A stretch of DNA of 64,000 nt from positions 2,697,501 to 2,761,500 of the forward strand of contig NZ_CAHJXL010000001.1 in the NCBI RefSeq assembly GCF_903645315.1. The letters run 5' to 3'. Source of the DNA: Victivallis sp. Marseille-Q1083 (GTDB lineage Bacteria; Verrucomicrobiota; Lentisphaeria; Victivallales; Victivallaceae). Below, piece after piece: positions 1 through 10,065 of this stretch. Within the stretch, counting starts at the first letter, position 1; each line of letters opens with the position of its first letter. Under the pieces are notes generated by a model. That model worked only from the letters and a program-made list of their open reading frames with translations. It was not told the DNA's origin and searched no databases. The translations under genes and the position numbers were made by a program.

Positions 1-1421
<1,421 letters not shown>

Positions 1422-1540
1422 CTTTTTCTTCATCGTTTCCCTCTTCAAAAAAAGGGGAGCTATGCCGAAAAAGTTGCAAGACTCAGTTGTTTATATGAGT
1501 TGCTCGCTTCATTCAGACTCTTCTTAAATTGATTTTTTAT

Positions 1541-1654
1541 TCCGGCGCCCATAGCGAAGTTGAAACACACGTTCCCTTCCCGAACACGGTAGTTAAGGGC
1601 TTCTGCGGCGATGGTACTGCACATACGAGTGTGGGAGAGTAGCACGACGCCGGA
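1541..1654 (+). rRNA. 5S ribosomal RNA
   Basis: A 114-base segment has complementary ends (TCCGGCG at 1541, CGCCGGA at 1648-1654) that form helix I of 5S rRNA, and the internal blocks CCGAACACGG and GATGGTACTGC are typical of bacterial 5S. It lies about 120 bases downstream of 23S with no tRNA between, the usual 23S-5S order. Confidence 0.95.
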
Positions 1655-1664
1655 TCTTTATCTT

Positions 1665-1715
1665 ACCCCCTTTTACATTACGGTCGCACCCGGCATGCAT
1701 AAGGGGGTCTTTTGG
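1665..1715 (+). terminator. Probable rRNA operon terminator
   Basis: An 8-base inverted repeat, ACCCCCTT (1665-1672) and AAGGGGGT (1701-1708), is followed by CTTTTGGTTT. It lies 10 bases after 5S. The 28-base loop is long, so this is a moderate call. Confidence 0.55.
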
Positions 1716-1794
1716 TTTCGACATTATGAATGACAACACGTAGAGGAGTTTTCGACCGATAAGCGGCCGACAGGGATTCGGTCATTCCCGCAGA

Positions 1795-2895
1795 TTAGTC
1801 GGCGAATACCTCAAAATCCAGCGTCCCCCGCTCGGCGCCGTTCACAATAAGCGTAATCGAATGGAGGCCGGGGTAATGCTTTCTTGTACTTGCATCTGCA
1901 AAGGAATGGGTTTTGCTGTAGGACTTATTCCCATTTTTCTTTAGGGAAAGCTCGGATATTTGGAATATTTTTCGATTCCGCCTGCCGTTCGCCTTCACAT
2001 AATCGATGCCGTATTCCAGCCGTGTCTTGGTTGCTTTTTCTGCCTCAACCTTAAAGGAAAAGGTCATATTCTCTCCAATCGAAACAGACGCGGCGCCCAG
2101 CGCGAAGCCGTCAACCTTCACCCAACCGGCATCGGCGAATCCAAAGATGTCCAGCACTTCCCTGTTGCCTTTTTTTAGAAGTGTCCTGCACCCGTGCCTT
2201 ACAATCCAATCCGTATGCTTGTTTTTACCGTACCAGTTCCTGGCGATTTGGGCAACCAGACCAGGATGGTTTTTGGAAATATCGTTCAGGTTGTTGGCCA
2301 CGCTTTTACGGACATACGGCGACGGGTCGGCTTTCAGTTGGTCTAAAATGTCAAGCACCGGCGACGGATCTTTTTTGAAGCCGGCCAATGCCTGTCCCCA
2401 AGGCAGCCGGGGCCGGCACCCTTCGCTGGCAAGCCGTCGGACATGTTCATTGTCGTGCCTGGCCCAGGCGGCCATCTGCGACATCATGCGTTCCTCATGG
2501 TTTATGATAAATGGCCTTACCGCAAACTCGGAAGATGAGGAGGAGGTGTACCTTTCTAACGCGGCGATTGACAAATCCCAATGGCGTTCATCCTGCCCAT
2601 AAACTTCGACAAAATCCGGAAAGTACATCAACGCAAAGTCGTTAAACCCGGCAGGATAACCCGCTACGACCTTATCAAGGATGCCGAGCGCCTGTTCGTA
2701 ATCGGCTGGCAAATGCCTTCCTAAATTTACGGTAATTTGCCGCATACGGGCCTTCAGCTCCAGCTCATCCCAGTTTTCGTCCATGATGTCGTTGACGAAA
2801 TCACGGACCTGAAACGAATGATATACGGCTTTAATATTCGACGCCAGCTCGTGAAGAGACTCATAATGATATCTGTTTTTCAATAATTCCGGCAT
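1795..2895 (-). CDS. AlkC-type DNA alkylation repair glycosylase
   Basis: The product has 366 residues and probably excises alkylated bases (3-methyladenine, 3-methylcytosine in characterised AlkC proteins). Residues 1 to about 250 look like the alpha-helical HEAT-like repeat fold of the AlkC/AlkD superfamily, and the stretch RRLASEGCRPRLPW (about 153-166) is a signature of the AlkC branch. The last 110 residues are beta-rich and match the Ig-like C-terminal domain known in a subset of AlkC proteins. The ATG at 2895 has AAGGGAA just upstream. It is a single gene, convergent with the rRNA operon and separated by about 185 bases from the MCE operon upstream on the same strand. No catalytic residue was verified. 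Confidence 0.85.
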   Translation of the reverse strand: MPELLKNRYHYESLHELASNIKAVYHSFQVRDFVNDIMDENWDELELKARMRQITVNLGRHLPADYEQALGILDKVVAGYPAGFNDFALMYFPDFVEVYGQDERHWDLSIAALERYTSSSSSEFAVRPFIINHEERMMSQMAAWARHDNEHVRRLASEGCRPRLPWGQALAGFKKDPSPVLDILDQLKADPSPYVRKSVANNLNDISKNHPGLVAQIARNWYGKNKHTDWIVRHGCRTLLKKGNREVLDIFGFADAGWVKVDGFALGAASVSIGENMTFSFKVEAEKATKTRLEYGIDYVKANGRRNRKIFQISELSLKKNGNKSYSKTHSFADASTRKHYPGLHSITLIVNGAERGTLDFEVFAD

Positions 2896-3080
2896 GTGCG
2901 TTCCCTTTTCAAATGGTGTCTTGTCGAAGCATCACCCGCGATGAATGGCAATTACTGTCCTTATAATCGGACCTATGGTTCACTTGAGCGCCAGGTTGCC
3001 CCGATGAAGACAGGAGGCTCCTGCTCAATTCATGGGCTTTTTCCGGCCGGGAGCAAGGCTGTTGGCGCCGCTGAACGTTT

Positions 3081-4121
3081 CTATTTTTTATCGCCGGGCT
3101 GGCTGCTGCCGAAAACCGGAGTCACCTGGCGGCCGCGGATGAATTGATTCGGGTCGTCCTCCAGTTGGTTCAGGAACTGCATCAGATCGCGCATGGCGTT
3201 ATCGAACCGGGTCAGCGACAGCATCGCCCGGATTTTCAATTCGCCGATATCCTTGACCAGAACATCGCGCCCTTCGTTGGTCTGCTGCAGAAATTGGGTG
3301 GATTCCTGCATGAAATCGTTCAAATTGATCGCCAGGGCGTCGACGCGCTCCTTCGGAAACGCGTCGTGGAATTTGCCGAGGCTTTCTTCCAGGTAATTGA
3401 TGGCGTTGATGATTTTCTGGACATTTTCCTCGGCGAAAGCCAGTTGCAGATTGCGGGCGCATTGTTCGACGTCCTGCGATACCCGGTTCAGCCGGATGAT
3501 CATCTCTTTCAAATCTTTGTTGGCGAAGACCTCATTGGCATTGTCCAGGGTATTGTTCAGTTTGTCGGTCAATTTGACGACGTCGACTTTGGTCAATTCA
3601 TCGAGCATGATGCTGATATTCTGAATGACGTTGGTCACATGCGAGGTGCGCGACGGAATATACAGTACACCGTTGGGTTCGGTAACCCTCAAGTTCGGCA
3701 ATGCCAGTTGTTCCGAATCGTTCATCGTCAATTCCAAATGGGCGCTGCTCATGATGCCGGAAGCGTTGAGAAAGCAGGCCAGTTGTTTCCGGCGCATGAC
3801 TTCGATCAGGTTGGCCGGCTGGGCGGAGGCCGGCTTGCCGTCGTTGATGATATCGATCGAGGACGCGAAAATATCGAAGTAAACATCAATGTAGCCGTCG
3901 ACGTTGCGCATCGCGATCCGGGTGACCCGGCCGACCGGCACGCCCATGAATTTCACCGCCGAACCGACGGTCAGACCTTCGACCGAAGTATTCATCACCG
4001 TCATGGCCTGGTAGGTCGATTCGAACATTTTGCCGACTCCGACCGCCAGAAACGCACCGATGATCAGCGTGATGGAAACGATGACGAAAGCTCCGAGCGT
4101 TATTTTGTTTGCACTGTTCAT
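3081..4121 (-). CDS. MCE-domain (MlaD-like) lipid transport protein
   Basis: This 346-residue periplasmic, membrane-anchored subunit belongs to an MCE-type lipid ABC transporter. It has one N-terminal transmembrane segment (about residues 7-30), then an MCE domain with the typical phrase VEGLTVGSAVKFMGVPVGRV at about 47-66, then a long helical C-terminal region rich in N, D and L that would form the helical extension seen in larger MCE proteins. I chose the ATG at 4121 rather than an upstream in-frame ATG at 4184, because AGAGGA precedes 4121 and the upstream one lies inside the permease gene. It is the last gene of a lipoprotein-permease-MCE operon. It presumably moves lipids between inner and outer membrane. 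Confidence 0.88.
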   Translation of the reverse strand: MNSANKITLGAFVIVSITLIIGAFLAVGVGKMFESTYQAMTVMNTSVEGLTVGSAVKFMGVPVGRVTRIAMRNVDGYIDVYFDIFASSIDIINDGKPASAQPANLIEVMRRKQLACFLNASGIMSSAHLELTMNDSEQLALPNLRVTEPNGVLYIPSRTSHVTNVIQNISIMLDELTKVDVVKLTDKLNNTLDNANEVFANKDLKEMIIRLNRVSQDVEQCARNLQLAFAEENVQKIINAINYLEESLGKFHDAFPKERVDALAINLNDFMQESTQFLQQTNEGRDVLVKDIGELKIRAMLSLTRFDNAMRDLMQFLNQLEDDPNQFIRGRQVTPVFGSSQPGDKK

Positions 4122-4143
4122 AATTTGCAGTCCTCTGTCTGTT

Positions 4144-4953
4144 TTACATGCTGAATATCGCCGTGATGATCGCATCGACGACAATGATCAGAAAAATCGC
4201 CATGACGATCGCCGATGTGGCGGCCCGGCCGACGCCCTGGGCGTCCCGTGGCGCTTCCAGCCCTTTCATGCAGCCGACCGCCGCGACGATCAAACCGAAA
4301 ATGACACTTTTCAACAACCCCTGCGCCAGGTCGGCGACCCGCACCACTTCGGTGACTTTATAGTAATATTCGATGGCTGAAATGTTCACTTGCGCGATGA
4401 TGACCAGCATGCCGCCGAAAACGCCGCAGACGCAGGCCAGAATGTTCAGGCCCGGCAGGGCGACCAGCAGCGCCAGCACTTTCGGCACCAGCAGGAAACG
4501 GCCGGTCGGCAAACCCATCGTAGTCAGCGCATCGATCTCCTCGCGGACTTTCATCGAGCCGAGTTCGGCGGCGAACGCCGAACCGGAGCGTCCGGCCAAT
4601 ACCACCGCGGTCATCAGCGGACCCAGTTCGGTGATGATCACCGTGCCGACCAGGTTGGATACGTAGCCGGCCGCCCCGTAGCGGCTCAACTGCTCCAGCG
4701 CCTGAAAGGCCAGGATGACGCCGATCAAAGTGCCCAGCAGGGCGATGATCGGCATGGCACCGCTGCCGCAACTGTCCAGATAGAAGGCGAAGCTGCGCCA
4801 TTTGATCCGGTGCGGGCGACGGACCGCGTCGCCCAGCGCCAGCGTCAGTTCGCCGACAAAGCCCAACAGCTTGATCAGTTCTCCGTACCAGTGTTCCACG
4901 GCGGCGCCGGTTTCCTTGCACCACTGCAGACAGGAACTAACGCGGAACAGCAT
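4144..4953 (-). CDS. MlaE-family ABC transporter permease
   Basis: This 269-residue inner-membrane permease is of the MlaE/YrbE family and is the partner of MCE proteins. The central motif region GPLMTAVVLAGRSGSAFAAE followed by GSMKVREEIDAL is the family hallmark, and at least five hydrophobic segments are visible. The ATG at 4953 is preceded by GGCAGGAG and overlaps the end of the lipoprotein gene by 17 bases, which fits translational coupling. A longer reading from 5073 would run inside the lipoprotein gene and has an implausible proline/arginine-rich start. No MlaF-type ATPase gene is adjacent on either side, so the energising subunit must be encoded elsewhere. Confidence 0.9.
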   Translation of the reverse strand: MLFRVSSCLQWCKETGAAVEHWYGELIKLLGFVGELTLALGDAVRRPHRIKWRSFAFYLDSCGSGAMPIIALLGTLIGVILAFQALEQLSRYGAAGYVSNLVGTVIITELGPLMTAVVLAGRSGSAFAAELGSMKVREEIDALTTMGLPTGRFLLVPKVLALLVALPGLNILACVCGVFGGMLVIIAQVNISAIEYYYKVTEVVRVADLAQGLLKSVIFGLIVAAVGCMKGLEAPRDAQGVGRAATSAIVMAIFLIIVVDAIITAIFSM

Positions 4954-5506
4954 CGGCGGGCTCCTGCCAGCGATTCTGGACGATATCTTCATTGACCTGC
5001 CGGGCCAGAGCGGCGGCACAGCGCGAAGCAGCGGCGGCAAAGGCGGCCGGAACGGCCTCCTCGTATTTTTCACTGATCATGAAAGAACGCAGGAAATGGC
5101 CGCCCGGTGAAGTGTTCCTGATGATCTGGTATTTGCCGCCGAGCACGAATTCCTGGCGGTCCAGATTGACCTCGAACACTTCGACGACGCCGGTTACCAG
5201 ATAACCCGGTTGATCGCCGAAGGTATTGAACTGCCGGCCGAGATGGCGGGACAACAGTTCGCCCGGCGACTGTACCCATTTGTTGAAGGGATCTTCCAGA
5301 ATGCGGTATTGATCCAGCCGCGCCAGCATTTTCTGGCTGCCGCCGGAATTGTTGTCGAATTCCAGCACGTTGATGCTCGGGGCATCGTTCAATTTTTCCG
5401 GCACTTCCGCCAAAGCCAGGTCATAGTACATCGTTTCCCGGTGGGGCGCAAACATACAACCGCCGCTCAGCAGCAGGAGTCCCAGACAAAAAAACACCTG
5501 TTTCAT
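4937..5506 (-). CDS. ABC-type transport auxiliary lipoprotein (PqiC/LetC-like)
   Basis: The predicted 189-residue lipoprotein has a signal peptide ending in a lipobox (LLLSGGC, Cys 17). The mature part resembles the ABC-transport auxiliary lipoproteins (PqiC-like) that accompany MCE systems: a YYDLALA phrase near the N terminus, a central beta-rich segment with GYLVTGVVEVFEVN, and a C-terminal helix. It is the first gene of the MCE operon and is divergent from dxs. Family assignment is from layout and motif style, so moderate. Confidence 0.7.
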   Translation of the reverse strand: MKQVFFCLGLLLLSGGCMFAPHRETMYYDLALAEVPEKLNDAPSINVLEFDNNSGGSQKMLARLDQYRILEDPFNKWVQSPGELLSRHLGRQFNTFGDQPGYLVTGVVEVFEVNLDRQEFVLGGKYQIIRNTSPGGHFLRSFMISEKYEEAVPAAFAAAASRCAAALARQVNEDIVQNRWQEPADAVPR

Positions 5507-5636
5507 TTGTTACCTCAAGATACAACCATATCCAACGCTGTCCATACTATACAGTTCAAAATGCAAAAAACAGCCGTCCGGTCGGTTTTTTTCGATAAAT
5601 CCACCCTCAAAGCGGTTGCGCCGGCAGGATTGGTCA

Positions 5637-5666
5637 TTGAAAAATGGCGTAAAAACGCTATTTTAT
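5637..5666 (+). promoter_or_regulatory. Candidate dxs promoter
   Basis: TTGAAA (5637-5642) lies 18 bases upstream of TTTTAT (5661-5666), with TATTTT at 5659-5664 as an alternative -10. It lies in the 208-base divergent gap between the lipoprotein gene and dxs. Confidence 0.4.
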
Positions 5667-5714
5667 ACCGTTTACGTTTTGATGGAAACAAGTTCAGGGG
5701 AATCTGGGAAATTT

Positions 5715-7595
5715 ATGCCGGAATCGGATAGTTTGCTGAATCGGATCGATTCACCGGCCGATCTGCGCCGTCTCGCTCCGGCCGAATTGCCGCGCCTGGC
5801 GGCGGAAATCCGCCGGCTGCTTTTGGAGGTGATTTCCGCCAACGGCGGTCATCTCTCCTCCAACCTCGGCGTCGTCGAGCTGACCATTGCGCTTCATTAT
5901 GTTTTCAATACGCCGGAAGATAAAATTCTCTGGGATGTCGGCCACCAGTCTTATGTGCACAAGATTCTGACCGGCCGCCGGGAGCAGTTCCGTTCCCTGC
6001 GTTGTTACGGCGGCTGCTGCGGGTTTCAGTCGCGCCGGGAATCGCCGTTCGATGATTTCGGTGCCGGCCATGCCGGGACGGCGATTTCCGCCGCACAGGG
6101 GATGGCGACGGCGCTCGACCGGCAGGGGGTGCCCGGCAAGGCGATCGCCGTGGTCGGCGACGGCGCTTTGAGTTGCGGCATCTCGATGGAAGCATTGAAC
6201 AATGCGGCCAACGGTTCCGGCCGGTTGATCGTCATTTTGAATGACAACAAGATGTCGATTTCGGAAAACATCGGGTCGATGCGCAATTACCTGAACTGCC
6301 TGATCAGCGGGCGCGTTTATAACCGCCTGCGCACGGCGCTGCGGGATTTCCTGCATCGGGCGCTGCCCGGCCACAAGGCGTACCGGTGCATCCAGCGTTT
6401 CGAGGAGAAACTGAAGAGTCTCATCCTGCCGGGTGGTGTTTTCGACGGGTTGGGATTTCGCTACATCGGGCCGATCGACGGACATTCGCTGCCGCGGCTG
6501 CTGCATACGCTGCACGGAATCAAGGAGTACAATCAGCCGCTGCTGATTCATGTGATCACCCGCAAAGGGCACGGCTATATCCCGGCGGAACAGGCGCCGG
6601 ACAAATTCCATGGCGTCGGTCCGTTCGATCTGGCGACCGGGCGGCTGCGGTCCAACGGCAAGCTGACTTTTTCCAAAGCGTTCGGCGCCGCTCTGGAAGC
6701 GCTGGCGGCGCGGCATGACGATGTCGTCGGCATTACCGCGGCGATGGCGGGCGGCACCGGGATGGGCGGCTTTGCCGAACGTTTCCCGAAACGCTTCTTC
6801 GACGTCGGCATCGCCGAAGAACATGCCGTGGTGTTTGCCGCCGGCCAGGCCTGCAGCGGCCTGCGGCCGGTGGTGGCGATTTATGCGACCTTCATGCAGC
6901 GGGCGCTGGATTGCGTTTACCATGACGTCTGTTTGCAGAATCTGCCGGTGATTTTCGCGTTGGACCGGGCCGGAATCGTCGAGGACGGGCCGACGCATCA
7001 TGGGATTTACGACCTGTCCTTTTTCCGAACGCTGCCGAACTTGACCATTCTGGCGCCGCGGGATGAAAATGAGTTGTACGCGATGTTGTTCTGGGCGTAT
7101 GACTGGAAGGCGCCGGTGTTGATCCGCTACCCGCGCGGCGGCAGCGGCCGGGATTTCCGGCCGTTGGAACCCTTGCCGACGCCGTTGGAGAACGGCCGGG
7201 CGGAAGTGGTGCGCGCCGGGGAAGACGGCGTCATCTGGGCGTTGGGCGCGGAAGTGGACCGGGCGCTGCGCTGCGCCGAAATTCTGGCGGAAAAGTATCA
7301 ACTGGATTGCGGCGTGGTCAACGTCCGTTTCCTGCTGCCGTTCGATGCCGCGCGGTTGAAAGAGCAGGCGGCCCGGCAGGCGGTTTTCACGCTGGAAGAT
7401 CATCGGCTGGTTGGCGGGCTGGCTTCGGCGGTGGCGGAGACGCTGTTGAACGAACCGCACGGCATGGTCGAACACTTCGGCTGGGCGGCACCAGCCGTCG
7501 GCTACGGCGCCGCTGCCGCCTTGCGCCGCGAGGCTGGCTTGATACCGGAGCAACTGGCGGAACGAATGGCGGCTTTGCTGCGGCAGAAGCGGTAA
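5715..7595 (+). CDS. dxs: 1-deoxy-D-xylulose-5-phosphate synthase
   Basis: This 626-residue thiamine-diphosphate enzyme condenses pyruvate and glyceraldehyde 3-phosphate, the first step of the MEP isoprenoid pathway. Visible features are the N-terminal NGGHLSSNLGVVELTIALH block, the DVGHQSYVHKILTGR block with the conserved His, the cofactor motif VVGDGALSCGISMEALNN, the catalytic Glu in VGIAEEHAV, and EDGPTHHGIYDLSF in the transketolase-like part. Length is normal for the family (620-640). I chose the ATG at 5715 (GGGAA upstream) because the upstream in-frame Met codons add residues with no family resemblance. It converges with the D123-like gene. Confidence 0.96.
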   Translation: MPESDSLLNRIDSPADLRRLAPAELPRLAAEIRRLLLEVISANGGHLSSNLGVVELTIALHYVFNTPEDKILWDVGHQSYVHKILTGRREQFRSLRCYGGCCGFQSRRESPFDDFGAGHAGTAISAAQGMATALDRQGVPGKAIAVVGDGALSCGISMEALNNAANGSGRLIVILNDNKMSISENIGSMRNYLNCLISGRVYNRLRTALRDFLHRALPGHKAYRCIQRFEEKLKSLILPGGVFDGLGFRYIGPIDGHSLPRLLHTLHGIKEYNQPLLIHVITRKGHGYIPAEQAPDKFHGVGPFDLATGRLRSNGKLTFSKAFGAALEALAARHDDVVGITAAMAGGTGMGGFAERFPKRFFDVGIAEEHAVVFAAGQACSGLRPVVAIYATFMQRALDCVYHDVCLQNLPVIFALDRAGIVEDGPTHHGIYDLSFFRTLPNLTILAPRDENELYAMLFWAYDWKAPVLIRYPRGGSGRDFRPLEPLPTPLENGRAEVVRAGEDGVIWALGAEVDRALRCAEILAEKYQLDCGVVNVRFLLPFDAARLKEQAARQAVFTLEDHRLVGGLASAVAETLLNEPHGMVEHFGWAAPAVGYGAAAALRREAGLIPEQLAERMAALLRQKR

Positions 7596-7622
7596 AGCCG
7601 CAGCGGCGGCCCGATTGTCCGG

Positions 7623-8354
7623 TTAAAACGAGACGTTGACGTCCCCGGAGATGCGGGTCGGCGGCGGCATCAGCACGATGCCCGTTTCGGTATTCCAATC
7701 GCGGTCCCAGCGGCGCAGCATCAACGGATCGCATTCTCCCCATTTATTGAGGTCGATGATCAGAATCTGGCCGTCCGAGGTGAAATAGATATCCATGACC
7801 AGCCGCCCCGGCGGCAGCAGCCAGGCGATTTTTTTGATGAATTTTTTGGCCGCCTTCCAGTACTGCTGCTTGACCCCTTCCAGCCGCTTGAAGTGCCGGA
7901 TCAGATGGTACTGGCTCATCGAGTTGAGTTTGCCGTCGATGAGAAACAGCCGGAATTCACGCGGTTTGGACATGCGCCGGAACGGCCTGGCGAAAATATA
8001 TTCCACCCTGCCCATTGCGGCGGCCAGTTGCACCTTGCGGCTGAGCGCCAGATATTTCCAGGCGCTCTCCGGGGAGAAAACCGCGCCGCGCTTGCCGTAG
8101 AAACGTTCGGTATCGGTCGGCGCGCAGACGTCGACGCCGACGAACGCATTGCCGGGGATGGCGGCCATCACCGGCCTGAGTTGTTCGATGACATCCTGCA
8201 CCACCGGGCCCTTGAGCAGGCCCTTTTGCAGCGCCTGGATCGCTTCCGGCGACAATTTGACAAAGGAGGTCAGAAACGTATGGCTGGCCAGCGAGGGATA
8301 CCAGACCGGTATCCGCAGGAAATCATCCGGATCGATTTTTGTTTTTTCCGTCAT
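7623..8354 (-). CDS. D123 (Cdc123)-like ATP-grasp protein
   Basis: The product has 243 residues. The order of motifs KPREFRLFLIDGKL, SMSQY, VMDIYFTSDGQ and IIDLNKWGECDPL follows the core of the eukaryotic D123/Cdc123 family, where the equivalent Glu/Arg, Asp and Asp/Asn positions bind ATP and Mg. Eukaryotic Cdc123 assembles translation factor eIF2; bacterial members are known from comparative genomics but have no settled function. The gene is third in an operon with peptide deformylase and a membrane protein, with 14 bases between it and the upstream gene. GCGGAAG precedes the ATG at 8354. The role is not known; the ligase-like fold assignment is fairly secure. Confidence 0.75.
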   Translation of the reverse strand: MTEKTKIDPDDFLRIPVWYPSLASHTFLTSFVKLSPEAIQALQKGLLKGPVVQDVIEQLRPVMAAIPGNAFVGVDVCAPTDTERFYGKRGAVFSPESAWKYLALSRKVQLAAAMGRVEYIFARPFRRMSKPREFRLFLIDGKLNSMSQYHLIRHFKRLEGVKQQYWKAAKKFIKKIAWLLPPGRLVMDIYFTSDGQILIIDLNKWGECDPLMLRRWDRDWNTETGIVLMPPPTRISGDVNVSF

Positions 8355-8368
8355 CGTCTTCCGCTTGT

Positions 8369-9271
8369 TTAAAAATCAAAGTCGTCATTGTGGTCCGGCA
8401 ATTGCGGCTGGCGCGGCAACCGGGAACGTTCGATGCAGGTCATCGCAAACAACAGATAGATCGCCATTCCGAACATGTAGATGGTCGTATAGTCCAGCAG
8501 CCAGAGATCCAGCGCCAGGAAAACCGTCCCGACCAGAATGGCCGGGAAGCCGGCGTAAATACCGAGAATGATCAGTTCCTTGGTTTGAATGGAACGCGTC
8601 CGCCGGCCGCCGGTCAGGACAAAAACCAGCGCGAACAGCCCGATGGAGAGCAAGGCCAGCAGGACGATGCTGAGAAACTGGACGGCGAAATAGAGCAGCA
8701 GCAGCCCGGCTTTCAAACTGGCGGCCAATTCCGGCCAGGTACGCTGCAGGGGAGCGCCGGAACTTTGGAAATCGGCCTGCCGCACCATCGACTGCAACAG
8801 GTTCAACAGCTCCGCCGGAGTCAGCGAGACTGTCCAGAAATTATAGCTGTCGCTATCGGGCGGATGATGCCAGAACAGAATGAATTGCGGCAGCCAGAGG
8901 ATGCCGTTGGCCAGGTTGTCCGGATTGAATTGCGGCATCTCTTTTAGCGTTTCGACATCCGGCAGGTAGTACACTGCCAGCGGCAGGGAGGTTGGCAGCG
9001 AGACGCCGCGCCCCTGGTCAGGGGCCAGCGTCGGCGTGAAATTGAACAGGCCGCGGCTCTGGACCGCGCCGAAAGTCTTTTCCAGGATCGGCGCGCTGAC
9101 TGCCAGGTCGTCACTGATCGTCCGGTAGTGGCAGCCGACGATCACGATGGCGGCCAGAAAGGCCAGCAGCAGCAGATGCCCGAGGGCACGCCGCAACGGC
9201 CGCTGAATCAATTCCGGAAAGATGGCCGTCCCTTGACAGACTGCCAGAACCGTCGCAAAAAATCCCTTCAT
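8369..9271 (-). CDS. Polytopic membrane protein, DUF1189-like
   Basis: This 300-residue protein has one transmembrane segment near residues 30-50, a soluble domain of about 130 residues facing the other side, and then three or four hydrophobic segments between about 185 and 275. That layout (one early helix, extracytoplasmic domain, helical C-terminal bundle) is like the DUF1189 family of uncharacterised bacterial membrane proteins, but no diagnostic motif was confirmed. It begins 3 bases after the def stop codon, so def, this gene and the D123-like gene are almost certainly cotranscribed. Confidence 0.6.
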   Translation of the reverse strand: MKGFFATVLAVCQGTAIFPELIQRPLRRALGHLLLLAFLAAIVIVGCHYRTISDDLAVSAPILEKTFGAVQSRGLFNFTPTLAPDQGRGVSLPTSLPLAVYYLPDVETLKEMPQFNPDNLANGILWLPQFILFWHHPPDSDSYNFWTVSLTPAELLNLLQSMVRQADFQSSGAPLQRTWPELAASLKAGLLLLYFAVQFLSIVLLALLSIGLFALVFVLTGGRRTRSIQTKELIILGIYAGFPAILVGTVFLALDLWLLDYTTIYMFGMAIYLLFAMTCIERSRLPRQPQLPDHNDDFDF

Positions 9272-9274
9272 CGG

Positions 9275-9868
9275 TTATGCCCTGATTTTGCGGATAAAAT
9301 CATGTTTTTGTCCGAATTTTTCCAACCGGGCCAGTGATTTTTCGATTTCGGCGCGGTCTGCCGGCTTCAAATGGTCGATGTAAAGAACGCCGTCCAGATG
9401 ATCCAGTTCGTGCTGGATGCAGCGCGCCAGCATGCCGCCGCATTCGACGTCGATGGTGTCGCCGTCCAGCGTTTGTGCTTTGAACCGGCAATTCAGCGGC
9501 CGTTCCACCGGGGCGAAAATATCCGGAATCGACAGACAGCCTTCATCGCAGACGCCGGTCGCTTTGCCGCAGGAGACGATTTCCGGGTTGACGACCGCCA
9601 GCGGCATGCGCGGCAGCAGCAGCAGTTCCCCGGGCGATGGCGCTTCGTCCATCGATTCCATGCTCAGATGGAAAACGACCAGCCGCTTGTTGACGCCGAT
9701 CTGCGGCGCCGCCAGGCCGATGCCTTCGAATTTATCCAATACTTCGATCATCCAGGCGGCCAGCGCGCGGATTTCGTCGTCGACTTTGGCGATCGGCTCC
9801 GATTTCCGGCGCAGCACTTCGGCGCCCAGCGTTTCCACGGTATAAACTTTTTTGGTTTTAAAAAACAT
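9275..9868 (-). CDS. def: Peptide deformylase
   Basis: This 197-residue metalloenzyme removes the formyl group from nascent protein N termini. All three family motifs are present: GIGLAAPQIG (motif 1), EGCLS with the metal-ligand Cys (motif 2), and QHELDHLDG with two His ligands and the catalytic Glu (motif 3). An insert between motifs 1 and 2 makes it slightly longer than the E. coli enzyme. First gene of an operon with the DUF1189-like and D123-like genes. Confidence 0.95.
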   Translation of the reverse strand: MFFKTKKVYTVETLGAEVLRRKSEPIAKVDDEIRALAAWMIEVLDKFEGIGLAAPQIGVNKRLVVFHLSMESMDEAPSPGELLLLPRMPLAVVNPEIVSCGKATGVCDEGCLSIPDIFAPVERPLNCRFKAQTLDGDTIDVECGGMLARCIQHELDHLDGVLYIDHLKPADRAEIEKSLARLEKFGQKHDFIRKIRA

Positions 9869-9994
9869 GCCGTTCCTCTATTGTTCAGACCTGACTCCGG
9901 CCGGATTGTTCCGGAGAGCCGGAGTGTCGACCGTGCGCGTTTCAAAAGGTTCCTGCCGCGGGCCGACGGTCATTCTGTTCTTATCCTATATAGT

Positions 9995-10035
9995 AATACG
10001 GTACGGTTGAAATTGCAAATCAACCGTACCGTATT
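9995..10035 (-). terminator. Long perfect hairpin between the TolC-family gene and def
   Basis: A 16-base perfect inverted repeat occupies 9995-10010 and 10020-10035 (arm AATACGGTACGGTTGA) around a 9-base loop. It lies 30 bases past the TolC-family stop codon, as a terminator would, but neither strand has a clean T-run after it. It could instead be an RNA-stabilising hairpin or a protein-binding palindrome. Confidence 0.5.
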
Positions 10036-10065
10036 GAACTTGAAAAGCAAAAACCGGATATCGAT

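Noticed and set aside
1460-1645. Open frame across 5S rRNA on the minus strand
   Set aside because: It lies on top of the 5S gene and has no protein-like features; the same holds for the open frames across 23S.
5751-7553. Long minus-strand open frame of 600 codons
   Set aside because: It is antisense to dxs, which has all family motifs; long antisense frames are common in GC-rich DNA here. Similar long shadows across glgP, glgA, glgB, the GH9 gene and leuA were rejected for the same reason.
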